Source: Porticoccaceae bacterium
Lineage (GTDB): Bacteria; Pseudomonadota; Gammaproteobacteria; Pseudomonadales; Porticoccaceae
Direction of reading: 5' to 3'
NCBI GenBank assembly: GCA_023228865.1
Contig: JALOAH010000131.1
Location: forward strand, 1 to 8,696
Length of the DNA: 8,696 nt
Below the pieces are notes generated by a model. That model made no database searches, had not been told where the DNA came from, and was given only the letters and a program-made list of their open reading frames with translations. The position numbers were made by a program, and so were the translations under genes. Positions 1 to 6,030 of this stretch are shown here, one piece after another. Every line of letters begins with the position of its first letter. Position 1 is the stretch's first letter.

Positions 1-2
1 CC

Positions 3-554
3 TTTATCCTCGAATGCATCCGCGCGGGCGTGGATATTCTCGATCACTGTGATTTTATGGACGAAGAGTGCATTGAGGCCATTGTCGAGGCCGACATACT
101 CGTTTTACCCAGCCTTTATTTGCCCAGCAAAATGCTGGATATGCCGCGTCTATTCGGATTTACACTCGAACAGACGCGCAAAGAGTTCGCGTGGATGTGC
201 AATATACTGCCAAAAGCGGTGGAGGCCGGTGTTAAGCTCTGTGTGGGCGATGATTTTGGCACCCCCATTACGCCCCACGGAGACTACGGCAAGGAACTGG
301 CAGTTTACGTTGAACATGCGAACATTGAACCTCTGGAGGTGATTCGCTGGGCAACCCGCAATGGCGCGGCCCTGTTGGGCAGACCTCATGAGCTGGGTCT
401 GATCGAAGCAGGCCGGCTCGCCGACCTGATCGTGGTAAACGGCGATCCTGCCAGCGATATCACCCTACTGGGAGATCCTGCCAATATTCCTGGCGTGATG
501 CGCGGCGGTGTGTTTTACAGCGGCGCAACTCTGGCTTCATATTCCGTCACATAA
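3..554 (+). CDS. Amidohydrolase family protein, C-terminal part (5' end outside window)
   Basis: The reading frame is open from position 3, giving 183 residues up to the TAA at 552-554. A GTG at 30 is in frame but is almost certainly internal, because the frame continues upstream in recognisable family sequence. This is the distal half of the TIM barrel and the closing beta-sandwich of an imidazolonepropionase-like or Zn-dependent prolidase-like amidohydrolase. The His of the DHCDF motif (codon 45-47) sits where the family has the metal-ligand His of 'EHG'. The second Asp of GDDFG (codon 252-254) sits at the last metal-ligand Asp of 'GTDAG', followed by a PHGDYGKEL segment typical of the group. 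The end, 'GLIEAGRLADLIVVNGDP', is the classic amidohydrolase C-terminal signature. The N-terminal HxH motif and the carbamylated Lys must lie upstream. It probably hydrolyses a cyclic amide, peptide or related C-N or C-O bond; the substrate is unknown. It converges on the receptor gene and need not belong to the catabolic cluster. Confidence 0.85.
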   Translation, partial: FILECIRAGVDILDHCDFMDEECIEAIVEADILVLPSLYLPSKMLDMPRLFGFTLEQTRKEFAWMCNILPKAVEAGVKLCVGDDFGTPITPHGDYGKELAVYVEHANIEPLEVIRWATRNGAALLGRPHELGLIEAGRLADLIVVNGDPASDITLLGDPANIPGVMRGGVFYSGATLASYSVT

Positions 555-703
555 GTTAACTGCTGTACTGGATTGGCCTGAATAGGTACCTTGTTTAGCA
601 ATGATCGGGGTCAATACCAACAACCTCTATCAGGCTGTTTTTTAACGCCACAGAGGCAACGCAAGGAGTTTTTCAACAATCTGACTAGTAGCCCATGCAC
701 AAA

Positions 704-736
704 AAACCCGGCTGACTTATCAGGTCAGCCGGGTTT
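704..736 (-). terminator. Rho-independent terminator of the receptor gene, possibly bidirectional
   Basis: A perfect 13-base inverted repeat (704-716 with 724-736, core CCCGGCTGAC / GTCAGCCGGG) encloses a 7-base loop. Read on the minus strand, the stem is followed at once by six T (complement of 701-706), which is a textbook intrinsic terminator starting about 25 bases after the receptor stop codon at 761. On the plus strand the T run is only three bases and lies within the stem, so termination of the convergent amidohydrolase transcript is plausible but weaker. No other terminator was found between 555 and 700. Confidence 0.9.
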
Positions 737-760
737 GCAAGCTGCTGTCAAACAACCGTC

Positions 761-3037
761 TTAGAAGTTGACCGCGAAGCGTGCCCCCAGCAGACGGGGT
801 GGACCGGGAACTTTCCAGCCGCCACTGCCAGCAAAGGGCGCTTTGTGTGTATTGTGATCCTTGTCAGTCAGGTTGGTACCGAAAACACTGATCTGGTACT
901 TCTCGGCGGGAGACATCCAGGTAATGTTGGCGTTGACCATGGTTTTGGACGGTTCCTCATACAGGTTGTCCGAGGTGTAATAGTATTTATCAGAGTAGTT
1001 GACCAGAAGGCTGTAAGTCAGGCTACTGCCCATATTAGTCAGGCTCTGGGTATAGGTGGCCCGCAGGTAACCGGTAAGTTTTGGCGCATGAGGCAAGTCG
1101 TTGCCCCTCAAGTTACCGACAAACTCCTGCATCCCAAGGCCACCCAGGTTTTCACAAGTGGGCGCTGCGAGAGTCATCCCCTTGGCAAGATACTCAGGTA
1201 TCTGGGCGCAAGGCACAAAATATTGGCCGTTGGCCACGTCACCGAACTTGGTCTCTTGCCAGCCAGCGCCAGCACCCAACATCAGGTTTTCAGTGGCTGC
1301 ATAAACCAGGTCAAACTCGGCACCTTTCACGTCCGCATCACCGGCGTTGCGGATACTGGTGATACCGCCGCTGGCATCGGTGACCTGAAGCTGCAGATCT
1401 TCAAGTTCATAGTAGAAAATCGCACCGTTGAAGCGGAGCCTGTTAAACTCGGTTTTCCAACCCAACTCATAGGACGTGATCAGTTCCTGTTCAACCTGGG
1501 TTATGGCGCCGGGAGCAGGTTGCGGCAGGTTGAAGCCACCGCTCTTGAAACCTTCCGAGTAGGAGGCATAAAGCATGATGTCGCTACTGGGGCGCCAGCT
1601 CAGCATCACTTTGGGGTTTAGCTCCGTAAAGGACAGCTTCTCCTCGGGCACATGCTCGGTCATGATATTGGGTCTGTTGGGCGTTATCCTGGAACCCACT
1701 GTGGTGACATAAAAATCATTTTTGGCTTTCTTTTCTTCATCCGTGTAGCGCAAGCCAAGCATGAGCTCCCACTCGTCGGTTATATCGTAGGTAATCTGGC
1801 CATAGGGCGCCAGGGAAGTGATATCCACCCTGCCATCACCACCTACGAAGCTGCCCGGAAAGCCCAGGTCGGCATCGATAAAGGCACCAGCCATACCAAA
1901 GTCGTGTCGTGATTTTTCAAAATAGTAGTACACGCCCGCTTGCCACTGGAGCCTGCTATCCGTGGTGGACACCACCTGGAACTCCTGGCTGTAGCTTTCG
2001 GTTTTGGACAAGACCGTTTTTGAATCAAACAGAGGTGCGCTGGTCCCATCCAGGTCCGCATGGCCCACAAACTTGTTGTAGCGATAGCCGCTGACAGCCG
2101 AGAAATGGAAGGAATCGAACTCGTAGTCAAAGCGCAGCTGGCCACCGCCAGCCGTATATTTGTTAGGGTAGTATACATTGTCGGTAATCTCGTGGTGGTC
2201 ATCTTGTATAGCACCACCAAAAGCGCCACCTACCTGTTCAGGCAAGCCGGGAAAGAGAGCCTGGAAAGCGGTACTTTCTGCATCGTCCTTTTCGAACCAG
2301 TCCATATCGAGCTTGACATTGAGTCGATCCGTGGCAGCCCAATCCAGCTTGGAGTGAAGAATAAACTGGTCACGGTCCGCCATATCGCGACCGCCGGCCA
2401 CATGGTCTACGTAGCCATCACGCTGTTCAATCTGACCAGACAGGCGACCATTGAGGTTTTCCATCAAGGGGCCAGATATATAGAAATCACTACCTCGCTG
2501 CTTGTAGTTACCTGCCGTTACACCCACTCCCGCCTCAAAGTAATCAGTGGGATCCTTGGTGATAATACGGATGGCCCCCCCCGTGGTGTTACGGCCATAC
2601 AAGGTACCCTGTGGGCCCTTCAGTACTTCCATCCGCTCCACATCGCTGAAACTCATAAAGCCGCCGGAGGCGCGGGAAATATACACATCATTGAAGTAAG
2701 TGCCCACCGAAGGCTCCAGGCCCGGGTTGGCATACTGGGTGCCCACGCCGCGGATATAGGGGGCTACGTAGTCCGCATTGACGTTGACGACCACGTTAGG
2801 GGTCATCATCGACAAGGCGCGCTGAGAGTCGATGCCGGCATTGGTCAACTCATCGCCCTGTATCGCGGTTACGGCGATAGCCACATCCTGCAGGTCCTGG
2901 GCGCGCTTTTGAGCGGTAACGATGATCTCTTCAAGTGCTGGCTGCGCATATAGCGCTGTGCTTGTCAAACCAATGGCCGGAATCAAGGACGCCAAGACGG
3001 CCTTGCGTAACGGTTTGTTGCTTCGTTGTTTTTGCAT
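761..3037 (-). CDS. TonB-dependent outer-membrane receptor
   Basis: A 758-residue outer-membrane receptor for energised uptake of a ligand through TonB-ExbB-ExbD. Residues 1-31 form a Sec signal peptide (basic N-terminus, hydrophobic core, likely cleavage after LYA). A TonB-box-like segment EEIIVTAQKR is at about 36-45. The plug domain follows, with IRGVGTQ near 95-101 and the conserved motif VERMEVLKGPQGTLYGRN at about 133-150. The remainder is a beta-barrel rich in alternating aromatic strands, ending LLGARFAVNF with the terminal Phe used for BAM-dependent insertion. Length is normal for the family and the frame is intact. The start is supported by AGGG at 3046-3049, 8 bases before ATG. The gene lies 156 bases downstream of the SDR on the same strand and ends at a strong terminator, so it may be the last gene of a SnoaL-SDR-receptor unit or have its own promoter. 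The ligand is unknown. Receptors of this style in marine gammaproteobacteria often sit beside acyl-CoA dehydrogenase and SDR genes, which suggests a hydrophobic substrate rather than iron, but this is inference. Confidence 0.95.
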   Translation of the reverse strand: MQKQRSNKPLRKAVLASLIPAIGLTSTALYAQPALEEIIVTAQKRAQDLQDVAIAVTAIQGDELTNAGIDSQRALSMMTPNVVVNVNADYVAPYIRGVGTQYANPGLEPSVGTYFNDVYISRASGGFMSFSDVERMEVLKGPQGTLYGRNTTGGAIRIITKDPTDYFEAGVGVTAGNYKQRGSDFYISGPLMENLNGRLSGQIEQRDGYVDHVAGGRDMADRDQFILHSKLDWAATDRLNVKLDMDWFEKDDAESTAFQALFPGLPEQVGGAFGGAIQDDHHEITDNVYYPNKYTAGGGQLRFDYEFDSFHFSAVSGYRYNKFVGHADLDGTSAPLFDSKTVLSKTESYSQEFQVVSTTDSRLQWQAGVYYYFEKSRHDFGMAGAFIDADLGFPGSFVGGDGRVDITSLAPYGQITYDITDEWELMLGLRYTDEEKKAKNDFYVTTVGSRITPNRPNIMTEHVPEEKLSFTELNPKVMLSWRPSSDIMLYASYSEGFKSGGFNLPQPAPGAITQVEQELITSYELGWKTEFNRLRFNGAIFYYELEDLQLQVTDASGGITSIRNAGDADVKGAEFDLVYAATENLMLGAGAGWQETKFGDVANGQYFVPCAQIPEYLAKGMTLAAPTCENLGGLGMQEFVGNLRGNDLPHAPKLTGYLRATYTQSLTNMGSSLTYSLLVNYSDKYYYTSDNLYEEPSKTMVNANITWMSPAEKYQISVFGTNLTDKDHNTHKAPFAGSGGWKVPGPPRLLGARFAVNF

Positions 3038-3193
3038 AATTATTACCCTGGCTATGTGTTTACGTTGTTATGAAGATCCGTCTAGATAGTTCAAATCGCT
3101 TATCATTCCCTGCGCAATTTTCCTCTTGTTAAGCCATACCTCTTGTCGAGCTGTATTCACAGCTGTCTTGGTTGTTATTGGTCACTCATGATT
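3038..3193. other. Spacer between SDR and receptor genes
   Basis: A spacer of 156 bases that is AT-richer than the flanking genes. It holds the receptor ribosome-binding site (AGGG, minus strand, 3046-3049) and one short inverted repeat at 3149-3164. On the minus strand I find no convincing -35/-10 pair; the best candidate, TTGAAC, 17 bases, ATAACA, is poor in the -10 box. The receptor may therefore be read from the upstream promoter, from an unrecognised promoter, or from an activator-dependent one. Confidence 0.5.
3149..3164. repeat. Short inverted repeat (AGCTGT-attc-ACAGCT)
   Basis: Perfect 6-base arms (3149-3154 and 3159-3164) around a 4-base centre, about 30 bases after the SDR stop codon. 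No T-run follows on the minus strand, so it is not a standard intrinsic terminator. It could be an mRNA 3'-end-protecting hairpin or an operator for the receptor gene. The sequence supports the symmetry only, not the role. Confidence 0.4.
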
Positions 3194-3964
3194 CTAGTTG
3201 AAATTTGCCTGTCCACCATCAACCGGGATAGTGGCACCGGTGATATAACCTGAATCGTTGCTGGCGAGAAATACTACCAGGCTGCCGATATCGGTTTCAG
3301 GGTCACCCACCCTGCGCAGAGGGATCGTTGCCAAAAACTCGTCAGGCCCGTCTGGCAAGGCTTCCAGCCACCCTTTTAGCGACGGCGATGCGGCCAGGGG
3401 CGCGATAGTGTTGACACGGATATTATCTGGCCCCCACTCACAAGCAGCAGCGTGGCTCAGCGTACGGATCGCCTGCTTCATGGAGCCGTAAACACCGGCA
3501 CCCGTGGTATTCCAATTGATTGCGGCAGAGCTGGCCAGATTGATGACTGAGCCAGCTCCACTGGCTTTCAGGTGGGGATGACAGGCCCTCATCAGCCTGA
3601 ATACCGCCAGCGGCCCTGACTGGAATGTCTGCTGATAGCCTTCATCATCCAAAGTGAGTAATGGGCCAAGAGCAGCTTGTTGAGCATTGTTGACTAAAAT
3701 ATCGATGCGACCGAACTTTTCAATCGTCTCATCCACTATCCGCGCAATATCCTCCGCCTCACAGACATCAGCGGCCATGGTGTGTACAGTGCCGCCAGCC
3801 TGCTCAATCAAGGCTCTGGTTTCGGTCAGTTTTGCCTCAGTCTTGCTCGCAGCAGTCACCCGGGCACCTGCCTTGGCTAAGGCAAGGGCCACACCTTGCC
3901 CTACCCCCTGGCCAGCACCAGTGACTATTGCCACAAGCCCCGAAAGCTTTTGGGAATTAGCCAT
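3194..3964 (-). CDS. Short-chain dehydrogenase/reductase (SDR), classical type
   Basis: A 256-residue NAD(P)-dependent oxidoreductase of normal classical-SDR length, probably cytoplasmic and acting on a hydroxyl/keto group. The Rossmann glycine motif TGAGQGVG is at 15-22. D66 follows beta-4 (AADV). 'NNAQ' at 92-95 replaces the usual NNAG. The catalytic residues are S146, Y159 and K163 (YGSMK). The fourth tetrad residue, an Asn in helix alpha-4, is not evident: the segment reads TFQSGPLAVF (113-122). The end 'GYITGATIPVDGG' is the standard SDR C-terminal strand. S40/K41 after beta-2, with no acidic residue there, weakly suggest NADP(H). The ATG lies 3 bases after the stop codon of the SnoaL gene and has only a weak ribosome-binding site, which fits translational coupling. 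The substrate cannot be told from the sequence; neighbours suggest a catabolic intermediate. It may also be annotated as glucose 1-dehydrogenase or 3-oxoacyl-ACP reductase-like, which would over-specify it. Confidence 0.92.
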   Translation of the reverse strand: MANSQKLSGLVAIVTGAGQGVGQGVALALAKAGARVTAASKTEAKLTETRALIEQAGGTVHTMAADVCEAEDIARIVDETIEKFGRIDILVNNAQQAALGPLLTLDDEGYQQTFQSGPLAVFRLMRACHPHLKASGAGSVINLASSAAINWNTTGAGVYGSMKQAIRTLSHAAACEWGPDNIRVNTIAPLAASPSLKGWLEALPDGPDEFLATIPLRRVGDPETDIGSLVVFLASNDSGYITGATIPVDGGQANFN

Positions 3965-3967
3965 AAC

Positions 3968-4378
3968 TTATGCTCGCTTTGCTTCTTGCTCGGCTAGAAC
4001 CTTGCTGATATAAGCAGTATTGAGGAACTCTTTGACACAAACGATGAGGTTGTCTTTAAGAATGAACAGAAAGTGGTAGGTATTGCCAAAAGGCGAGCCA
4101 TCATTCATTTCTGCTGTACTTTGGCAATCAACAGCTACTCTGTCGTCTTCGGCTGTAATGTGGTTAATGGTGAACTGAGGGGGAGCTTTGAGCATCCCAA
4201 AAATAGGTCCTAGTACAGCGGCCAACTCCGCTTTTTTATAGGTGCCGCCCAAAGGGAAACTATCTGGAAGCCACCACTCTAGATCGTCTGACAGGAAGGC
4301 CATGATATCACCGCCCTCTGCTGCAGCTGCAAAAAAATCAAGAATACGCTGCTTGTTTGCCTCTTTATCATTTGCCAC
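3968..4378 (-). CDS. SnoaL-like / NTF2-fold protein (ketosteroid-isomerase-like superfamily)
   Basis: A 136-residue single-domain protein of the alpha+beta cone fold. An N-terminal helix (about 5-21) is followed by LSDDLEWWLP (about 29-37), PLGGTYKKAEL (about 42-52), and the long strands ending YHFLFILKDNLIVCVKEFLN (about 101-120), where family members read 'Y.f.f...dgkI..v.Ey.dt'. Such proteins include isomerases, epoxide hydrolases, cyclases, dehydratases and non-catalytic binders; the pocket residues here do not let me choose, and the Tyr/Asp set of true delta5-3-ketosteroid isomerase cannot be assigned. The start is GTG at 4376-4378, chosen because AGGAG (complement of 4386-4390) lies exactly 7 bases upstream. 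It is the first gene of the minus-strand unit and is followed after 3 bases by the SDR. By hand count, four 60-base lines sampled in it are about 40-50% G+C, poorer than the plus-strand genes. Confidence 0.85.
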   Translation of the reverse strand: MANDKEANKQRILDFFAAAAEGGDIMAFLSDDLEWWLPDSFPLGGTYKKAELAAVLGPIFGMLKAPPQFTINHITAEDDRVAVDCQSTAEMNDGSPFGNTYHFLFILKDNLIVCVKEFLNTAYISKVLAEQEAKRA

Positions 4379-4458
4379 TGCTTATCTCCTATGTTACGCG
4401 TGGGGCATTTGAATATTCAGTACAAGGTCAGCATCTTGTCCATAAGGCCATCACAATA

Positions 4459-4484
4459 AGCCCCTGACAAAACGCATCGGGGCT
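4459..4484. repeat. Inverted repeat over the minus-strand transcription start (candidate operator)
   Basis: Arms AGCCCC (4459-4464) and GGGGCT (4479-4484) are perfect reverse complements, 20 bases centre to centre, i.e. about two helical turns. The right arm abuts the -10 box at 4486-4491 and the left arm lies about 16-21 bases downstream of the predicted start. This geometry suits a dimeric repressor; alternatively it is a weak 5'-leader hairpin with a 14-base loop. The role is inferred. Confidence 0.45.
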
Positions 4485-4485
4485 A

Positions 4486-4514
4486 ACTATAGGCACACTG
4501 CAAGTACGTGTCAA
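4486..4514 (-). promoter_or_regulatory. Sigma-70 promoter for the SnoaL-SDR transcript
   Basis: Read on the minus strand, a consensus -35 box TTGACA (4514-4509) is followed by a 17-base spacer and TATAGT (4491-4486), one mismatch from TATAAT. The predicted start is near 4479, giving a leader of about 100 bases before the GTG at 4378, where AGGAG stands at the right distance. Both boxes and the spacer length are near ideal, so unregulated activity should be high, which makes the adjoining inverted repeat interesting. Confidence 0.75.
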
Positions 4515-4816
4515 AACCATTTGACCAGCTGCGAACGAACCTTCAATTCAACATAGCCATACTACACCCGGTGACAGGGTAACCCCGGGATCAACAGGCC
4601 CTGAGCCTCGATGCGTAGCGGGTAACACAACTAGCTGCTACCGCTATTGTTGCAATAGATAGTAATATAGTTTACCTTATTTTCGCGGCAGCCAATCTGC
4701 CTGCGCCGCCGTGGTTCGACTGTGCCGCTTATTAGTGGGTTACAAACACCCATTACCAACCCGTCGCGGTATACAATGACAACGATTCGATAATCGCTAT
4801 AGCCTGGTAACTTTCC

Positions 4817-6019
4817 ATGCATCTGAAATTTCAACCAGAAGATGAGCGTTTCCGCCAGGAGTGTCGAGCATTCCTGCGCGAGAACTTGCCCGAAGAGCTG
4901 GCCCGGCGTGCTCGCCGTGGCTACCATCCCCTACGCGAAGACATTCAAACCTGGATGCGCATCCTCAATAAGCGCGGCTGGTCGGTCCCCAACTGGCCTC
5001 AGGAGTATGGTGGCCCTGGGTGGTCGCCAGTACAGCGCTTTATCTTCGAAGAAGAAATGCGGGCTGCTTGCGCACCGGTGGTCAATCTACTAGGCACCGA
5101 GCTGGTTGCACCAGTGATCTACACCTTTGGCTCGGCCGAACAAAAAGCTGAACACCTGCCAGCAATTCGCAACGGTGACGTCCTCTGGTGTCAGGGTTTT
5201 TCCGAACCCGGCGCAGGCTCAGATCTCGCCTCGCTTCGTACCCGCGCCGAGCGAAATGGCAATGAGTACGTTGTCAACGGTCAGAAAACATGGACCACTG
5301 AGGGTCACAATGCTGACATGATGATCACTCTGGTTCGCACTGACTCTACGGTTAAGCCACAGGCAGGTATCTCTGTCCTGCTGATCGATATGCAATCGCC
5401 TGGAATCACCGTAAGGCCAATCTACACCATTGACGAAGGTCGGAGTGTCAACGAAGTATTCTTAGACAATGTAAAGGTTCCTGCCGACAACCTTGTAGGC
5501 GAAGAAGGCAAAGGCTGGTCTTATGCCAAATTCCTGCTGACTAACGAGCGTACCGCCAGCGCTGAAGTTCCCCACACCAAGCACGACATTCTCCAGCTGG
5601 AAGAAATTGCTCGCCAAGAGTACAAAGATGGCAAGCCTCTAGCTGAAGACCCAGTATTTGCACGCAAACTAGGCCAGTTAAAGATAGACACTTTGGCGCT
5701 TGAGTACGCTGTGCTGCGTGTGCTGACAGATGACTCAAGCTCCTCCGCAGCAGTAGCCTCCGTAATCAAGACCAGGGGGGCCGAACTGCGCCAGCGCGCT
5801 GCTGATCTAACCCTTGAGGCGCTCGGAGACTACGGGCTGGCAGCAGCTCCTGACCCAGAAGGCGTACACAACCTCCGCAGCGGCCGAGCTCCTACCGGTC
5901 TACCTGAGTATGGCCTCGGCGCCAGTGCGAGAGCTATGTACCGACGCGCGACAACGATCTACGGGGGCAGCAACGAGATCCAGCGCACCATTATTGCCAA
6001 AACTATTTTGCAACTTTAA
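4817..6019 (+). CDS. Acyl-CoA dehydrogenase, large (alpha-type) subunit
   Basis: A 400-residue FAD-dependent acyl-CoA dehydrogenase that introduces a C2-C3 double bond into an acyl-CoA. The N-terminal helical domain starts MHLKFQPEDERFRQE, matching the usual family start, so the ATG is kept although no good Shine-Dalgarno is visible. The mid beta-domain carries signature 1 (CQGFSEPGAGSDLASLR, about 125-141) and the flavin-contacting GQKTWTT (155-161). E244 in 'LTNERT' matches the helix-G catalytic Glu of LCAD and isovaleryl-CoA dehydrogenases, while the C-terminal 'IYGGSNEIQRTI' has Gly where MCAD-type enzymes have their catalytic Glu. The C-terminal half lacks the 'R..FG..i..fQ' flavin motif. 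This pattern is that of the catalytic subunit of heterotetrameric enzymes (steroid FadE26/FadE28 or PimC type). The partner follows 11 bases downstream. First gene of the plus-strand operon; the exact acyl-CoA is unknown. Confidence 0.93.
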   Translation: MHLKFQPEDERFRQECRAFLRENLPEELARRARRGYHPLREDIQTWMRILNKRGWSVPNWPQEYGGPGWSPVQRFIFEEEMRAACAPVVNLLGTELVAPVIYTFGSAEQKAEHLPAIRNGDVLWCQGFSEPGAGSDLASLRTRAERNGNEYVVNGQKTWTTEGHNADMMITLVRTDSTVKPQAGISVLLIDMQSPGITVRPIYTIDEGRSVNEVFLDNVKVPADNLVGEEGKGWSYAKFLLTNERTASAEVPHTKHDILQLEEIARQEYKDGKPLAEDPVFARKLGQLKIDTLALEYAVLRVLTDDSSSSAAVASVIKTRGAELRQRAADLTLEALGDYGLAAAPDPEGVHNLRSGRAPTGLPEYGLGASARAMYRRATTIYGGSNEIQRTIIAKTILQL

Positions 6020-6030
6020 GGGCCAAGCAG

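Larger units (their letters stand above)
4379..4816. other. Divergent intergenic control region
   Basis: A stretch of 438 bases without a supported gene, between the minus-strand SnoaL-SDR(-receptor) genes and the plus-strand acyl-CoA dehydrogenase operon. It holds a strong minus-strand promoter (4486-4514) with an inverted repeat over its start (4459-4484). Three weaker items also occur: an imperfect dyad GGTGAC-agg-GTAACC (4570-4584), a -10-like TATAGT on the plus strand at 4666-4671 lacking a good -35 box, and a dyad CGATT-cgat-AATCG at 4783-4796 just before the dehydrogenase start. No convincing plus-strand sigma-70 promoter was found, which fits an activator-dependent plus-strand operon. 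A 98-codon minus-strand frame here (4927-4631) is not believed to be a gene. Confidence 0.6.

Noticed and set aside
30..554. The GTG at 30 as the true start of a 174-residue protein.
   Set aside because: The frame is open upstream to the window edge with family-like sequence, and a 174-residue product would lack the HxH metal site. It is the tail of a larger gene.
555..703. A separate terminator or small gene after the amidohydrolase.
   Set aside because: The T-run near 636-642 has no convincing stem before it, and there is no open frame with a ribosome-binding site.
845..1621. A 258-codon plus-strand frame antisense to the receptor barrel region.
   Set aside because: It has no recognisable family features and no credible ribosome-binding site, and is fully explained as a shadow of the receptor coding sequence.
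2060..2953. A 297-codon plus-strand frame antisense to the receptor gene.
   Set aside because: It lies wholly within the receptor gene on the other strand. Its translation shows no domain or motif, and the receptor frame has signal peptide, plug motifs and terminal Phe. Long antisense frames are common opposite such genes.
4666..4671. TATAGT on the plus strand as a -10 box for the dehydrogenase operon.
   Set aside because: The bases 15-18 positions upstream do not resemble TTGACA and there is no extended -10 TG, so it is not called as a promoter.
4770..4777. TATACAAT on the plus strand as a -10 box close to the dehydrogenase start.
   Set aside because: No acceptable -35 hexamer at 16-18 bases upstream.
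4631..4927. A 98-codon minus-strand frame reaching into the intergenic region.
   Set aside because: It begins inside the start of the acyl-CoA dehydrogenase gene, its translation resembles no protein, and no ribosome-binding site or promoter precedes it.
4817..6019. Reading the Gly at the MCAD catalytic-Glu position (IYGGSNE) as a dead enzyme.
   Set aside because: E244 in the NERT segment matches the alternative catalytic Glu of LCAD and isovaleryl-CoA dehydrogenases, so catalysis is probably retained.
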